Notes: generated by a model from the letters alone, not told the origin. 7,738 nt of DNA from Clostridia bacterium (GCA_017618475.1 JAFZUF010000056.1:1-7738), one strand, 5' to 3'; shown: positions 1-7,144, numbered from the stretch's first letter. Numbers and translations: made by a program.

Positions 1-2
1 TA

Positions 3-365
3 ACCAAAACTTTGGATTATCAAATTTACGAATTGGGTGCGGCAATTTTGGCACAACAAGTTACGGCGGCTACCAAGATTTTGGCGTGGCTAATGAGCAG
101 TAACACCAACGAATATTTGATTTTTGGTGGGTTAGTTTCCCAAATGCGTCGTGCTTATTATGCGACCGCCAGTTCCGCCGATATTAATGTTTTGGGTAAA
201 ATGCTCGGTTGTTCGCCGTACGCCATTAAATACAGCCGACGTGATTATGGCGCCAATCCTATGGCTGTAAAAAATTGTTACACCCGGATTTTGGAATTGG
301 AATATCAGATTAAATCTGGTCAGATGACGGTGCCGGCGGCTTTGGACGCCTTAATATATCGTTAA
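3..365 (+). CDS. holA: DNA polymerase III delta subunit, C-terminal part (5' end outside window)
   Basis: This is the last 120 or so codons of a gene that starts before the window; the frame is open back to the first bases (T-K-T precedes the TTG at 12, so that TTG is an internal Leu codon). HolA is the delta subunit of the clamp loader and opens the beta sliding clamp during replication. What remains matches the helical collar domain (domain III): an IYELG helix opening, a YLIFGGLVSQMRRAYYA helix, the LGCSPYAIKYSRR segment equivalent to the usual LG-hP-Y-VKK element, and the closing LELEYQIKSGQ helix that corresponds to the family's LLEADLxIKSGxxxPxxALE ending. The AAA+-like domains lie upstream and cannot be assessed. 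The gene converges on the U32 gene and its last 56 bp overlap that gene's 3' end. No terminator hairpin is visible after the TAA. The assignment rests on remembered family pattern and is fairly secure. Confidence 0.85.
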   Translation, partial: TKTLDYQIYELGAAILAQQVTAATKILAWLMSSNTNEYLIFGGLVSQMRRAYYATASSADINVLGKMLGCSPYAIKYSRRDYGANPMAVKNCYTRILELEYQIKSGQMTVPAALDALIYR

Positions 366-1494
366 GTTGTAATTTGTAGGGGCAACCCACAATTGTGACA
401 GTGGTTTCGGGTTGGTTTTGCATGTCACCTTGCCAAATAAAAGTTTGTCCGTCGGTTGCGGCGTTAGGCGATAAAATTTCCAAAGTATCGCCCGGATTGA
501 TTTTGTTTTTTAAAATCATAGTATCCGCACCATTGACTAAACCGACAAATTCATAAGTTTGTTGTTCGCGTGCCGCGGGGTAATATTGCTTGTTTTCATC
601 ACCGAATGTAAAACCTAAAGTGTAGGGGCGGTGCGAAATTTTATCCAATTCGTGCAAATAGTCACGTTTAACGCCGTCCAATGCTTGGCGGTAAGCATGC
701 ACCACGCCGGCAACGTAATATGCACTTTTCACGCGACCTTCGATTTTTAAACTGGTTACACCGGCAGTAATCAGTTCTGGTAAATGGTTAATTAAGCACA
801 AATCACGGCTGTTTAAAATATAAGCGCCGTGTTCGTCTTCTTCAATTGGCCAATATTCATTCGGGCGTTTGGCTTCTTGTAATACGTAATGATAACGACA
901 TGCGTGGGCACAATCGCCACGGTTACTGGCGCGTCCGGTCATGTAATTAGAAAGCAGACAACGTCCACTGTAAGAAACACACATGGCACCGTGGACAAAG
1001 ACTTCGATTTCGGCTTGACCTTGCACCGCCTGGCAAATGGTTTTAATTTCGCCAATACTTAATTCGCGGGCTAACACTAAACGTGTGGCGCCAAGACGCA
1101 CAAACTCCAAAGCGGTTTCGCGGTTAGTGATATTGGCTTGGGTGGAAACGTGAATTGGTAAAGTGGTATTGTCGCGGAAAACTTTAATCACGCCTAAATC
1201 CGCCACAATGACACCATCAACTTGCAAAGTTTGTAAACGTTTAGCGTAATCCATAATTTGCGGGAAATCATCATTGCGGGGAATAATGTTGACCGTAACA
1301 TAAACTTTTTTGTTGCGTGCGTGGGCTTCGTGCACGATTTGACGGATTTCATCGTCGGTAAAATTAATGGCGTGGGCGCGCAAACTGAAATCTTTACCAC
1401 CTAAGTAAATAGCATCGGCGCCGTAGTCCATGGCAATGATGGCGCGCTGCATGTCGCCGGCGGGTGCCAATAATTCAACTTTGTTTTTTGTCAT
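310..1494 (-). CDS. trhP: U32-family protein, probable tRNA uridine-34 5-hydroxylation protein (TrhP/YrrO/YegQ type)
   Basis: Encodes 394 residues from the ATG at 1494. The U32 signature is intact at residues 164-181: EVFVHGAMC, then SGRCLLS. The N-terminal ELLAPAGD and YGADAIYLGG segments (about 7-33) are typical of the TIM-barrel start. Cys172, Cys179, Cys195 and Cys233 have nearly the spacing of the four [4Fe-4S] ligands known in the U32 protein UbiU; Cys199 is an extra. Residues 191-260 (NRGDCAHACRYHY, KRPNEYWPIEEDEHG, NSRDLCL, SLKIEGRVKS) are those of the YegQ/YrrO group. That group uses prephenate in hydroxylating tRNA U34 to ho5U, the first step to mo5U or cmo5U; the old name is collagenase-like peptidase. 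RlhA (23S rRNA) is a less likely alternative because it is much longer. The TTG 13 codons upstream is rejected as start: it coincides with a candidate -35 and the added residues are not family-like. The 3' end overlaps holA, giving an 11-residue tail after NDILRR. Confidence 0.85.
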   Translation of the reverse strand: MTKNKVELLAPAGDMQRAIIAMDYGADAIYLGGKDFSLRAHAINFTDDEIRQIVHEAHARNKKVYVTVNIIPRNDDFPQIMDYAKRLQTLQVDGVIVADLGVIKVFRDNTTLPIHVSTQANITNRETALEFVRLGATRLVLARELSIGEIKTICQAVQGQAEIEVFVHGAMCVSYSGRCLLSNYMTGRASNRGDCAHACRYHYVLQEAKRPNEYWPIEEDEHGAYILNSRDLCLINHLPELITAGVTSLKIEGRVKSAYYVAGVVHAYRQALDGVKRDYLHELDKISHRPYTLGFTFGDENKQYYPAAREQQTYEFVGLVNGADTMILKNKINPGDTLEILSPNAATDGQTFIWQGDMQNQPETTVTIVGCPYKLQLNDILRRPKPPAPSSDQI

Positions 1495-1504
1495 CTTAAT
1501 TAAC

Positions 1505-1533
1505 AGTTTAATGAGATTGGAGTGCTGGGGCAA
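1505..1533 (-). promoter_or_regulatory. Candidate promoter of the U32 gene
   Basis: On the - strand, TTGCCC (1533-1528) and TAAACT (1510-1505) are separated by 17 bp, and each matches 4 of 6 sigma-A consensus positions. Transcription would begin about 7 bases beyond, near 1498, leaving only a few bases before the ATG at 1494. No good Shine-Dalgarno sequence is seen in front of that ATG, which ends a short T/A-rich stretch TTAATTAAG. The match is modest and could arise by chance in A/T-rich intergenic DNA. Confidence 0.4.
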
Positions 1534-1559
1534 ATAGTTTCTTAGCGGATTGGCAATGG

Positions 1560-1575
1560 TTTGCGGGTTTGCGGG
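1560..1575 (+). repeat. Tandem 8-bp direct repeat TTTGCGGG x2 in the addB promoter
   Basis: Two perfect head-to-tail copies of TTTGCGGG, covering the -35 hexamer and the first part of the spacer. Single copies also occur on the same strand at 1257-1264, 1763-1770 and 2173-2180. The pair could be an operator half-site arrangement or simply a slippage duplication; the sequence does not decide. Confidence 0.6.
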
Positions 1576-1589
1576 AAAAATGTTATAGT
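1561..1589 (+). promoter_or_regulatory. Sigma-A-type promoter of the addBA operon, extended -10
   Basis: TTGCGG (1561-1566), a 17-bp spacer, then TATAGT (1584-1589) preceded by TG one base upstream (TGT-TATAGT, 1581-1589), which is an extended -10. The -10 matches TATAAT at 5 of 6 positions; the -35 keeps only the TTG core. Transcription is expected 6-8 bases after the -10, at about 1595-1597, on top of the GTG start of addB. An 8-bp direct tandem repeat TTTGCGGG (1560-1567 and 1568-1575) overlaps the -35 and runs into the spacer. Confidence 0.65.
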
Positions 1590-1595
1590 TTCAAT

Positions 1596-4265
1596 GTGAA
1601 AGTAACTGTCTACCAAGGCGATAATTTTGTGTTAACCAATGAACACGTTTTAAAGCAAGCGGCGGCGCAACCAATCTTGACGCCGGTGTTAGTCTTGGTG
1701 CCTGACCGTTTTACTTTGCAAGCGGAACGCTTTTTATTAAAACAACGACCAAATTTGTTGAATTTGCGGGTAGTGACTTTTTCCATGTTGTATCGTTTAG
1801 TGTCGGAAGAATTGAACCACGATAAAGCACCAGTTGAAATTTTGGATAAAACTAGTGCGGTTTTGAATTTATGGACGGCTATTCGTGAAGTGCAAGGAGA
1901 ATTGACTTGGTTCAAGACCAGCGCGGGGCATTACGATTTTGCCGAAAAAATGTTTAATACCATTAATCAAATGCGCAGTTCCTGTGTTGATTTTGCCAGT
2001 TTGGAAGGTATTGCCAAAACCGCGGTGGCAAAAAAGAAATATCATGACATAAATTTAATTTATCAAGCCTATTGCCGGATTTTGGGTGCACGTACCGATA
2101 CGTCGGGTATGCTGGAATATTTATTGGCGCATGCGTCGGAAAGTTCGTTGGTGCAAAGTGCAAGTATTTTTGTTTGCGGGTTTGCCAGTTTGTCGCCGGC
2201 GCGTTTGCAAGTTTTATCCGCGTTGTGCCGTACCGCTAAGCAAGTAAGTATTGCCGCCAGTGAAGTCGAATTCAGTAACCAATTAGCGGCTTATCCGCAT
2301 TACCAAATCCAAGCCCAACCTTTTACGCCACAAGTGGTAAAAATCCGACAAGAAACGGAACGTGGGGAAGCGACCATTATTGTGGAAAAGATTGTTAGTT
2401 TGTTAGCACAAGGGGTGTCACCCGAAGATATTGTGGTGTTGTTAACTGAGTTCGATACTTTGGCACCGGTGTGGCAAGTGGTGGCGGAAAAATATCAATT
2501 ACCGGTCAACTTGGACGTGGGTACGAAATTAAGCACTTTACCCGAAGCCAAATATTTGCGCGACCTGTTAGAGTTATTAGCAAATGACGATACCGAAAAT
2601 ACTGTGGCGGTATTGTTTAATCAGTACAGCGGGATTGATGATGCAACGGCTTTTGATTTGGAAAATAAAATTATTAAAGCTGGTTTGCGTGCCGGTATGG
2701 TTCCCGAAATTAAAAAATTGTCCGCCACGAAAGATGCCAAAACTTTGTGCGAACAATTAAAGCAATTTACGACCAACGAAAAATTGCAAAAGATCCTCGA
2801 CCAAATTATCGCGGATTACACGCAACCGTTTAATTTACGCGAATTGATTAATCTATTTTGGACTTTGTGCAGTGCGACCAAGGTTTCCAATATTCCGCAA
2901 TACATTGACCGCGTTTTAATTGCGCCGGTTAACGATTTGGTGCCAACGCGGGTAAAACATTTGTTTATTGCGAACTGTACGTTGGATAATTTTCCGCAAG
3001 GTCAAAATGATGATGATATTTTGCAAGAAGCCGAGTTAGTTGGCACACAAATTACACCAACACCAAGTTTGCAACGTGAACGCAATTTCCGTCATGCGGA
3101 ATTATTGAAGACGGTGTCAAGTGTGAATTTAACTTTATCGGGTACTTGTGATGATGATGAATTTGTCGCGGTAGATTACCAACCGTACATCAGTTTCCTT
3201 TGGCCGGAAGAAAAGAATGCACAATTTTACCAAACACCGATTACGGTTGGACAAGGATTATTTTTCCCCGACAACAAAGTGAAAACAACGTTAATTGAAA
3301 AATATTATGATTGTCCGCGCTTAAATTTTGTACAAAACGGTTTGCGTTTGCGACCACGTCCTTTGCACGAATTACAAGCCAATACGGTTGGTTCGGCCAT
3401 TCATGCGGCGATTGAAAATTTCTTTAAGTATCATGATTTAAACCAAGCGATTGCGGTGGGGATTAAGGAACTTGATTTTGATTATCCGCCTTTAACCAAA
3501 AATTTGGCGAAAGAAATGCGGTTCATTTTATTACAGTTGGAAAAAATCTTTGCGACCGGTCAATTTAAGGCTGCACCACAAATGGAAGCCGACGTGGAAC
3601 GTCCGTTGCAACATGGCTTGAAATTAGTCGGGCGGGTTGACCGATTGGACGTCACAAATTTAGACGCTAACTCGCGCGCGTTCATGGTCTTGGATTTCAA
3701 GACCGGCAATGTCAGTGGCAGTGTGGCGCGTAATATTTATTTGGGCAATAAATTGCAGTTGCCGGTTTACAGCAGTGCCTTAATCCCGGCTTTGAAACGC
3801 CACGCGCAAGATAATGTGCGAATAGCGGGGGCAGCGTATTTGCCGTTAAGCAGTGGTTATGCGGTCGACGAAAAGCAATTCACGATTAAAGGTTTTGTGA
3901 ATCAAGACTTAGTTGGCTTATTTCCGCCGGCGTTGTTGAAACCCAAAGCGCGATATTATCTTGACGAAGGCACGGTGGCAAACATGTGTTGGTATGCTGA
4001 TCAATTGGTTGCTACGGCGGTGGAAAAAATCTTAGCGGGAAACGTCACGCCGCAAGCGGTGGAAAAAAGCACGTGCCAATATTGTCCGTTGAAAACTTTG
4101 TGTCCGCAAGCCGAAGTTAATTCACGTTGGGAACAAGAACAAAAACGCTTAAAACAAGTCCAAGCAGAAACGGACAATGACAACGATGACGATGATGACG
4201 AAGATAGTGGCGTGCGTATCAGTTTCAAAATCTTTAACGACATGAAGGAGATTGATCATGAATAA
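1596..4265 (+). CDS. addB: AddB/RexB-type ATP-dependent nuclease subunit B
   Basis: Encodes 889 residues from GTG 1596; well-studied AddB proteins are near 1,150. It pairs with AddA to unwind and resect double-strand breaks; AddB supplies the nuclease for one strand and, in studied enzymes, the Chi-recognition fold. Visible in order: an SF1-like N-terminus (VYQGDN, then VLVLVPDRFTLQAERFLL) with no Walker A GxxGxGKT; the LFIANCTLDNFPQGQNDDD element (about 456-474) matching the family's G-x-x-D-x-x-FP segment; Cys573 before the nuclease fold; then His603, VGRVDRLD with Asp682, LDFKTG with Asp700 and Lys702, and QLPVY with Gln721 and Tyr725, which are the PD-(D/E)XK catalytic set; last CQYC-x5-C (Cys827, 830, 836). 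With Cys573 these complete the AddB [4Fe-4S] staple. GTG 1596 is preferred because the family's first beta strand starts there; the upstream TTG at 1569 lies inside the promoter. A tail with an Asp-rich run follows the cluster. The end overlaps addA by 8 bp. Confidence 0.92.
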   Translation: MKVTVYQGDNFVLTNEHVLKQAAAQPILTPVLVLVPDRFTLQAERFLLKQRPNLLNLRVVTFSMLYRLVSEELNHDKAPVEILDKTSAVLNLWTAIREVQGELTWFKTSAGHYDFAEKMFNTINQMRSSCVDFASLEGIAKTAVAKKKYHDINLIYQAYCRILGARTDTSGMLEYLLAHASESSLVQSASIFVCGFASLSPARLQVLSALCRTAKQVSIAASEVEFSNQLAAYPHYQIQAQPFTPQVVKIRQETERGEATIIVEKIVSLLAQGVSPEDIVVLLTEFDTLAPVWQVVAEKYQLPVNLDVGTKLSTLPEAKYLRDLLELLANDDTENTVAVLFNQYSGIDDATAFDLENKIIKAGLRAGMVPEIKKLSATKDAKTLCEQLKQFTTNEKLQKILDQIIADYTQPFNLRELINLFWTLCSATKVSNIPQYIDRVLIAPVNDLVPTRVKHLFIANCTLDNFPQGQNDDDILQEAELVGTQITPTPSLQRERNFRHAELLKTVSSVNLTLSGTCDDDEFVAVDYQPYISFLWPEEKNAQFYQTPITVGQGLFFPDNKVKTTLIEKYYDCPRLNFVQNGLRLRPRPLHELQANTVGSAIHAAIENFFKYHDLNQAIAVGIKELDFDYPPLTKNLAKEMRFILLQLEKIFATGQFKAAPQMEADVERPLQHGLKLVGRVDRLDVTNLDANSRAFMVLDFKTGNVSGSVARNIYLGNKLQLPVYSSALIPALKRHAQDNVRIAGAAYLPLSSGYAVDEKQFTIKGFVNQDLVGLFPPALLKPKARYYLDEGTVANMCWYADQLVATAVEKILAGNVTPQAVEKSTCQYCPLKTLCPQAEVNSRWEQEQKRLKQVQAETDNDNDDDDDEDSGVRISFKIFNDMKEIDHE
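4244..4250 (+). promoter_or_regulatory. Strong ribosome binding site of addA, inside addB
   Basis: GAAGGAG lies 7 bases before the ATG at 4258 and settles that start over the in-frame TTG at 4252, which has only a 1-base gap to the motif. It sits within the last codons of addB, so addA translation is probably coupled to addB. It is the only near-consensus Shine-Dalgarno site in the window, in contrast to the absence of one at addB. Confidence 0.85.
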
Positions 4266-7143
4266 GTCCAATCAAACTCAAGAAAAAAAACCAACGCCAC
4301 AACAACAAGCCGTGATTGATACGGCGGAAACAAAAATTAAGGTATCGGCTAACGCGGGTAGTGGTAAAACTTTTACGATTATGCAACGTATTGCGCAAAT
4401 CATCAAAAACCGCAGTTGTCGTTTAGATGAATTATTAGTTTTGACTTTTACCGAAGCCTCGGCACAAGATATGCGTCAAAAGTTAAAAAAACAATTGCAA
4501 GATTTGGTTACGCCGGTGGAATTGCAAGCGGCAACGATTGGTACGTTCCACAGTTTCTGTGCCAGCATTGTTCGTGCATGGTTTACGGTTGCCGAAGTCA
4601 GCCCAAGTTTTGCGGTAATGGACGAAATTGAAAGCACCAAGATGATGTCGACAATTTTTGAGCAAGTAGTATTAGACCATTATCAAGAAGTTGCGGCGGC
4701 GGTGGATTTGTTTGCGGTCAAACGCAAGTTGGACGATTTACGGCAGGCGGTTTTTGCTATTCATAATTTCTTGGTGACACGCGAAGACCGAACGGCATGG
4801 TTGCACGACGTGGCCTTGGTGGCATATGAACCCGACGTCAACAAAAATTTGGCAATTCAAGCGTTGATTGATGATTATCATTATACAGCCGCACAGTACC
4901 GAAGTTATTTTATTAACGAAGGTGGCAATTCCACTTATTTTGCCAACTATGTAGCAGTGACAAACCAAATTTTGGCGGCGAAAACTTATGCAGATTTTCA
5001 AGGTTTGACTTTCAATTTTCCACGGGCGAAAAAGGGCGAAGTACCGGATACTTTGAAAAAACTGTGCGAAAATTTCCGTAATCTGTGTAAAACTTTAACT
5101 AAGCAGTTTGCGTATCCGGTGGCACAAATTCAAACCGATATTCAAACCGATCGTGCGGTGGTGGAACAGTTGCTGCAATTGGTACAATATTTCGATGACG
5201 CGTACCAAGCCAAAAAGGGCGAATATAAAAAGTTAGATTTTAATGATTTGGAAAAATACGCGCTGAAGGTGTTGGCTAATGCCGAAGCAATGACGGCAAT
5301 TCGCGCACAATTCAAATATATTTTTGTTGACGAAGGGCAAGATACTAACCCAGTGCAATTTAAGATTATTAATCTTTTGCGTGGCGATGATAAGTTCTTT
5401 TGCATAGTGGGTGACGTTAAGCAAAGCATTTATGGTTTCCGTGATTGCGAGCCCGAAATCTTTGATGAACTGAAAGATCAAGATGGTAATTTAATTCCGG
5501 TTCTATTGTTAGGTGAAAATTTCCGCAGTACAAATTCAATTCTGCATTTTGTTAATTTTGTCATGCAACCATTGATTACTAATTATATGACACAGCACCA
5601 ATTTATTGAAATTGGTCAGCCGGATTTTGATGCGATGCAAAAAACCGTACAAATTGCTACCGGTGTCGACATGGATGCCCAAATGGAATTGGTTTACCAA
5701 CAAATTGTGCAAGCGCAGGGCACTATGAAAAATGGGTTACAAGATATTACTGTATTGTCGGAAACCGGCACGCATTTTGAACGTTTGCAAAAGTATTTGG
5801 CGGAACGTGGAATTGCCAGCGTGATTGACCGTGATACCGATGCGTTAACCGAACCCGAAATTGTTTTGTTAAATCATTTCTTGTTCGCGGCGATGAATCC
5901 AACCAATGAAATGACACGCTATTTGGTTTTGCAATATTTATTTGATTGCACGAATGATGATTTGGCACGCATTCGTTTGGGTAAAATTGACAGCAAGTTA
6001 CAACAAAAAATTGACCGTTGCGATGCGGTTTTAACCAAATATCGTCAAATTGGACGTGATGCCGCCACTTGTGAAGTGTTAACCCAAGCGGTGACCGAGT
6101 TTGGTATGTTGGAATTACCGGTGGTTAATGCTTTCTTGGGTGCGATTCGTGGCGTGCGTGATTTTGATACCGTAGCACGTTATCTTTATTTAGTTGAACA
6201 CCAATTAGTAAAAATTAAAATCAATGTTGGCACCTACACTAAAAATGCGGTTAAGTTAATGACTATTCACCATTCCAAAGGGTTGGAGTTCCCCATGGTG
6301 ATTTTGTTTAACATGGGCACCGCTTGGTCAAAACAACACCGTGATGGCATTAAGATGACGATTGATAAAAAGTTGGGGATTTGTGTGGCATCGGTCGATA
6401 CCGAAAATTTTGTGCTAAAAAATCCGGTATTGCAAGCGGGTATTTTGAAATACCAAGCTGCACTTTCTTTGCAAGAGAAGATTCGTTTGTTGTACGTAGC
6501 GTTAACCCGTGCCGAAAAGCGCATGACCATCATCGGCAGTTGGCGCAAAAATGAGCATTTAATTCGTCCCAATTCGATGTTGGATTTAATCAGTATTAAC
6601 AATCCATTGGCGGTAACCGAATACAAAGATTTATCCTTAACTGCGAAACAAGAACGCGGTAATGTTTTAACACAAGCTCCAATTACATTATGTCCTCATG
6701 TTGGGCAACCGGATGTTTACGTCAAACAAAGTGTTACCGCGTTAGCGACCGCCGCCGAAACAGAGTTCTATGATTATGTTGCGCCGGTTAAGTTCAAGGG
6801 AGAAGGGGGCAAAGAATTTGGAACCGCGTTCCACCGTCAAGTGCAATATGGCGAATTGCCCGACGCGGTGCGTGATTTAGTGGCGGGATACAACGTTTAC
6901 CGTGAATTGCCGTTCTTGTACATGCAGAATAATGGTATCGTGCAAGGAATTATGGATTTGTTGGCGGTTAAGGACAAGGATGCCATCATCGTAGATTACA
7001 AAACGACAAGGGCTTCGCCCGAACAATTAGTGGCTAAGTATCGCGAACAATTACGGTTGTACGCGCAAGCGATTCCCGAATATACAGTGCATGCGTACAT
7101 TTATTCTACTGTACATAATTCGTTAATTGAGGTATCCTTTTAA
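4258..7143 (+). CDS. addA: AddA/RexA-type ATP-dependent helicase-nuclease subunit A
   Basis: Encodes 961 residues (about 1,200 or more is usual). It is the motor of the AddAB double-strand-break resection enzyme: a 3'-5' SF1A helicase joined to a RecB-family nuclease. Helicase motifs in order: Q motif TPQQQAV (13-19), Walker A ANAGSGKT (31-38), Ia LTFTEASAQDM (62-72), Ic TFHSFC (96-101), Walker B VDEGQDT (357-363), III GDVKQSIYGFR (385-395), IV ENFRS (420-424), V MTIHHSKGLEF (668-678), VI LLYVALTRAEKR (744-755). Nuclease: GTAFH (His859), RELPF (882-886), QGIMD (Asp900), VDYKT (Asp913, Lys915), QLRLY (931-935). All catalytic residues are present. The interval from His859 to RELPF is only about 22 residues, where longer AddA proteins carry a larger helical insert, so the nuclease domain is trimmed. 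Walker B has Gly where an aromatic residue is usual. ATG 4258 is chosen for its strong ribosome binding site. It overlaps addB by 8 bp and ends one base before the next gene. Confidence 0.95.
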   Translation: MNKSNQTQEKKPTPQQQAVIDTAETKIKVSANAGSGKTFTIMQRIAQIIKNRSCRLDELLVLTFTEASAQDMRQKLKKQLQDLVTPVELQAATIGTFHSFCASIVRAWFTVAEVSPSFAVMDEIESTKMMSTIFEQVVLDHYQEVAAAVDLFAVKRKLDDLRQAVFAIHNFLVTREDRTAWLHDVALVAYEPDVNKNLAIQALIDDYHYTAAQYRSYFINEGGNSTYFANYVAVTNQILAAKTYADFQGLTFNFPRAKKGEVPDTLKKLCENFRNLCKTLTKQFAYPVAQIQTDIQTDRAVVEQLLQLVQYFDDAYQAKKGEYKKLDFNDLEKYALKVLANAEAMTAIRAQFKYIFVDEGQDTNPVQFKIINLLRGDDKFFCIVGDVKQSIYGFRDCEPEIFDELKDQDGNLIPVLLLGENFRSTNSILHFVNFVMQPLITNYMTQHQFIEIGQPDFDAMQKTVQIATGVDMDAQMELVYQQIVQAQGTMKNGLQDITVLSETGTHFERLQKYLAERGIASVIDRDTDALTEPEIVLLNHFLFAAMNPTNEMTRYLVLQYLFDCTNDDLARIRLGKIDSKLQQKIDRCDAVLTKYRQIGRDAATCEVLTQAVTEFGMLELPVVNAFLGAIRGVRDFDTVARYLYLVEHQLVKIKINVGTYTKNAVKLMTIHHSKGLEFPMVILFNMGTAWSKQHRDGIKMTIDKKLGICVASVDTENFVLKNPVLQAGILKYQAALSLQEKIRLLYVALTRAEKRMTIIGSWRKNEHLIRPNSMLDLISINNPLAVTEYKDLSLTAKQERGNVLTQAPITLCPHVGQPDVYVKQSVTALATAAETEFYDYVAPVKFKGEGGKEFGTAFHRQVQYGELPDAVRDLVAGYNVYRELPFLYMQNNGIVQGIMDLLAVKDKDAIIVDYKTTRASPEQLVAKYREQLRLYAQAIPEYTVHAYIYSTVHNSLIEVSF
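5128..5151 (+). repeat. Perfect 12-bp in-frame tandem duplication inside addA
   Basis: ATTCAAACCGAT occurs twice head to tail (5128-5139, 5140-5151) and encodes IQTD-IQTD at residues 291-298 of AddA. It lies in the poorly conserved helical part between motifs Ic and II. The identity at nucleotide level, including third positions, suggests a recent slippage duplication without loss of frame. Confidence 0.8.
7129..7132 (+). promoter_or_regulatory. Weak ribosome binding site of the membrane-protein gene
   Basis: GAGG lies within the last codons of addA, 12 bases before the ATG at 7145, a spacing longer than the best range. The addA stop is one base before that ATG, so reinitiation by ribosomes finishing addA may matter more than this site. 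Confidence 0.4.
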
Positions 7144-7144
7144 T

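Noticed and set aside
310..1494. Reading the U32 protein as a collagenase or secreted virulence protease
   Set aside because: It has no signal peptide, and the conserved cysteines and the YegQ/YrrO-type sequence favour an iron-sulfur RNA-modifying role; the peptidase name is historical.
1495..1533. Longer U32 start at TTG 1533, adding 13 residues
   Set aside because: The added residues (MPQHSNLIKLLIK) are not part of the family start, which begins just before ELLAPAG; the TTG also overlaps a candidate -35 element and has no good ribosome binding site.
1569..1595. addB start at TTG 1569
   Set aside because: It lies within the promoter spacer, upstream of the -10, and the nine extra residues have no family match; GTG 1596 coincides with the expected first beta strand.
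1610..1915. 101-residue - strand frame opposite the start of addB
   Set aside because: Antisense to conserved AddB N-terminal sequence and without a start signal; composition is that of a reverse-strand shadow.
4001..4243. 80-residue Ser-rich frame on the - strand
   Set aside because: Its serine run is the antisense of the Asp-rich AddB tail; it has no ribosome binding site or family resemblance and is a shadow of addB.
6267..6626. 119-residue frame on the - strand
   Set aside because: It lies antisense to the conserved AddA motifs V and VI, which explain the sequence; no independent coding signal was seen.
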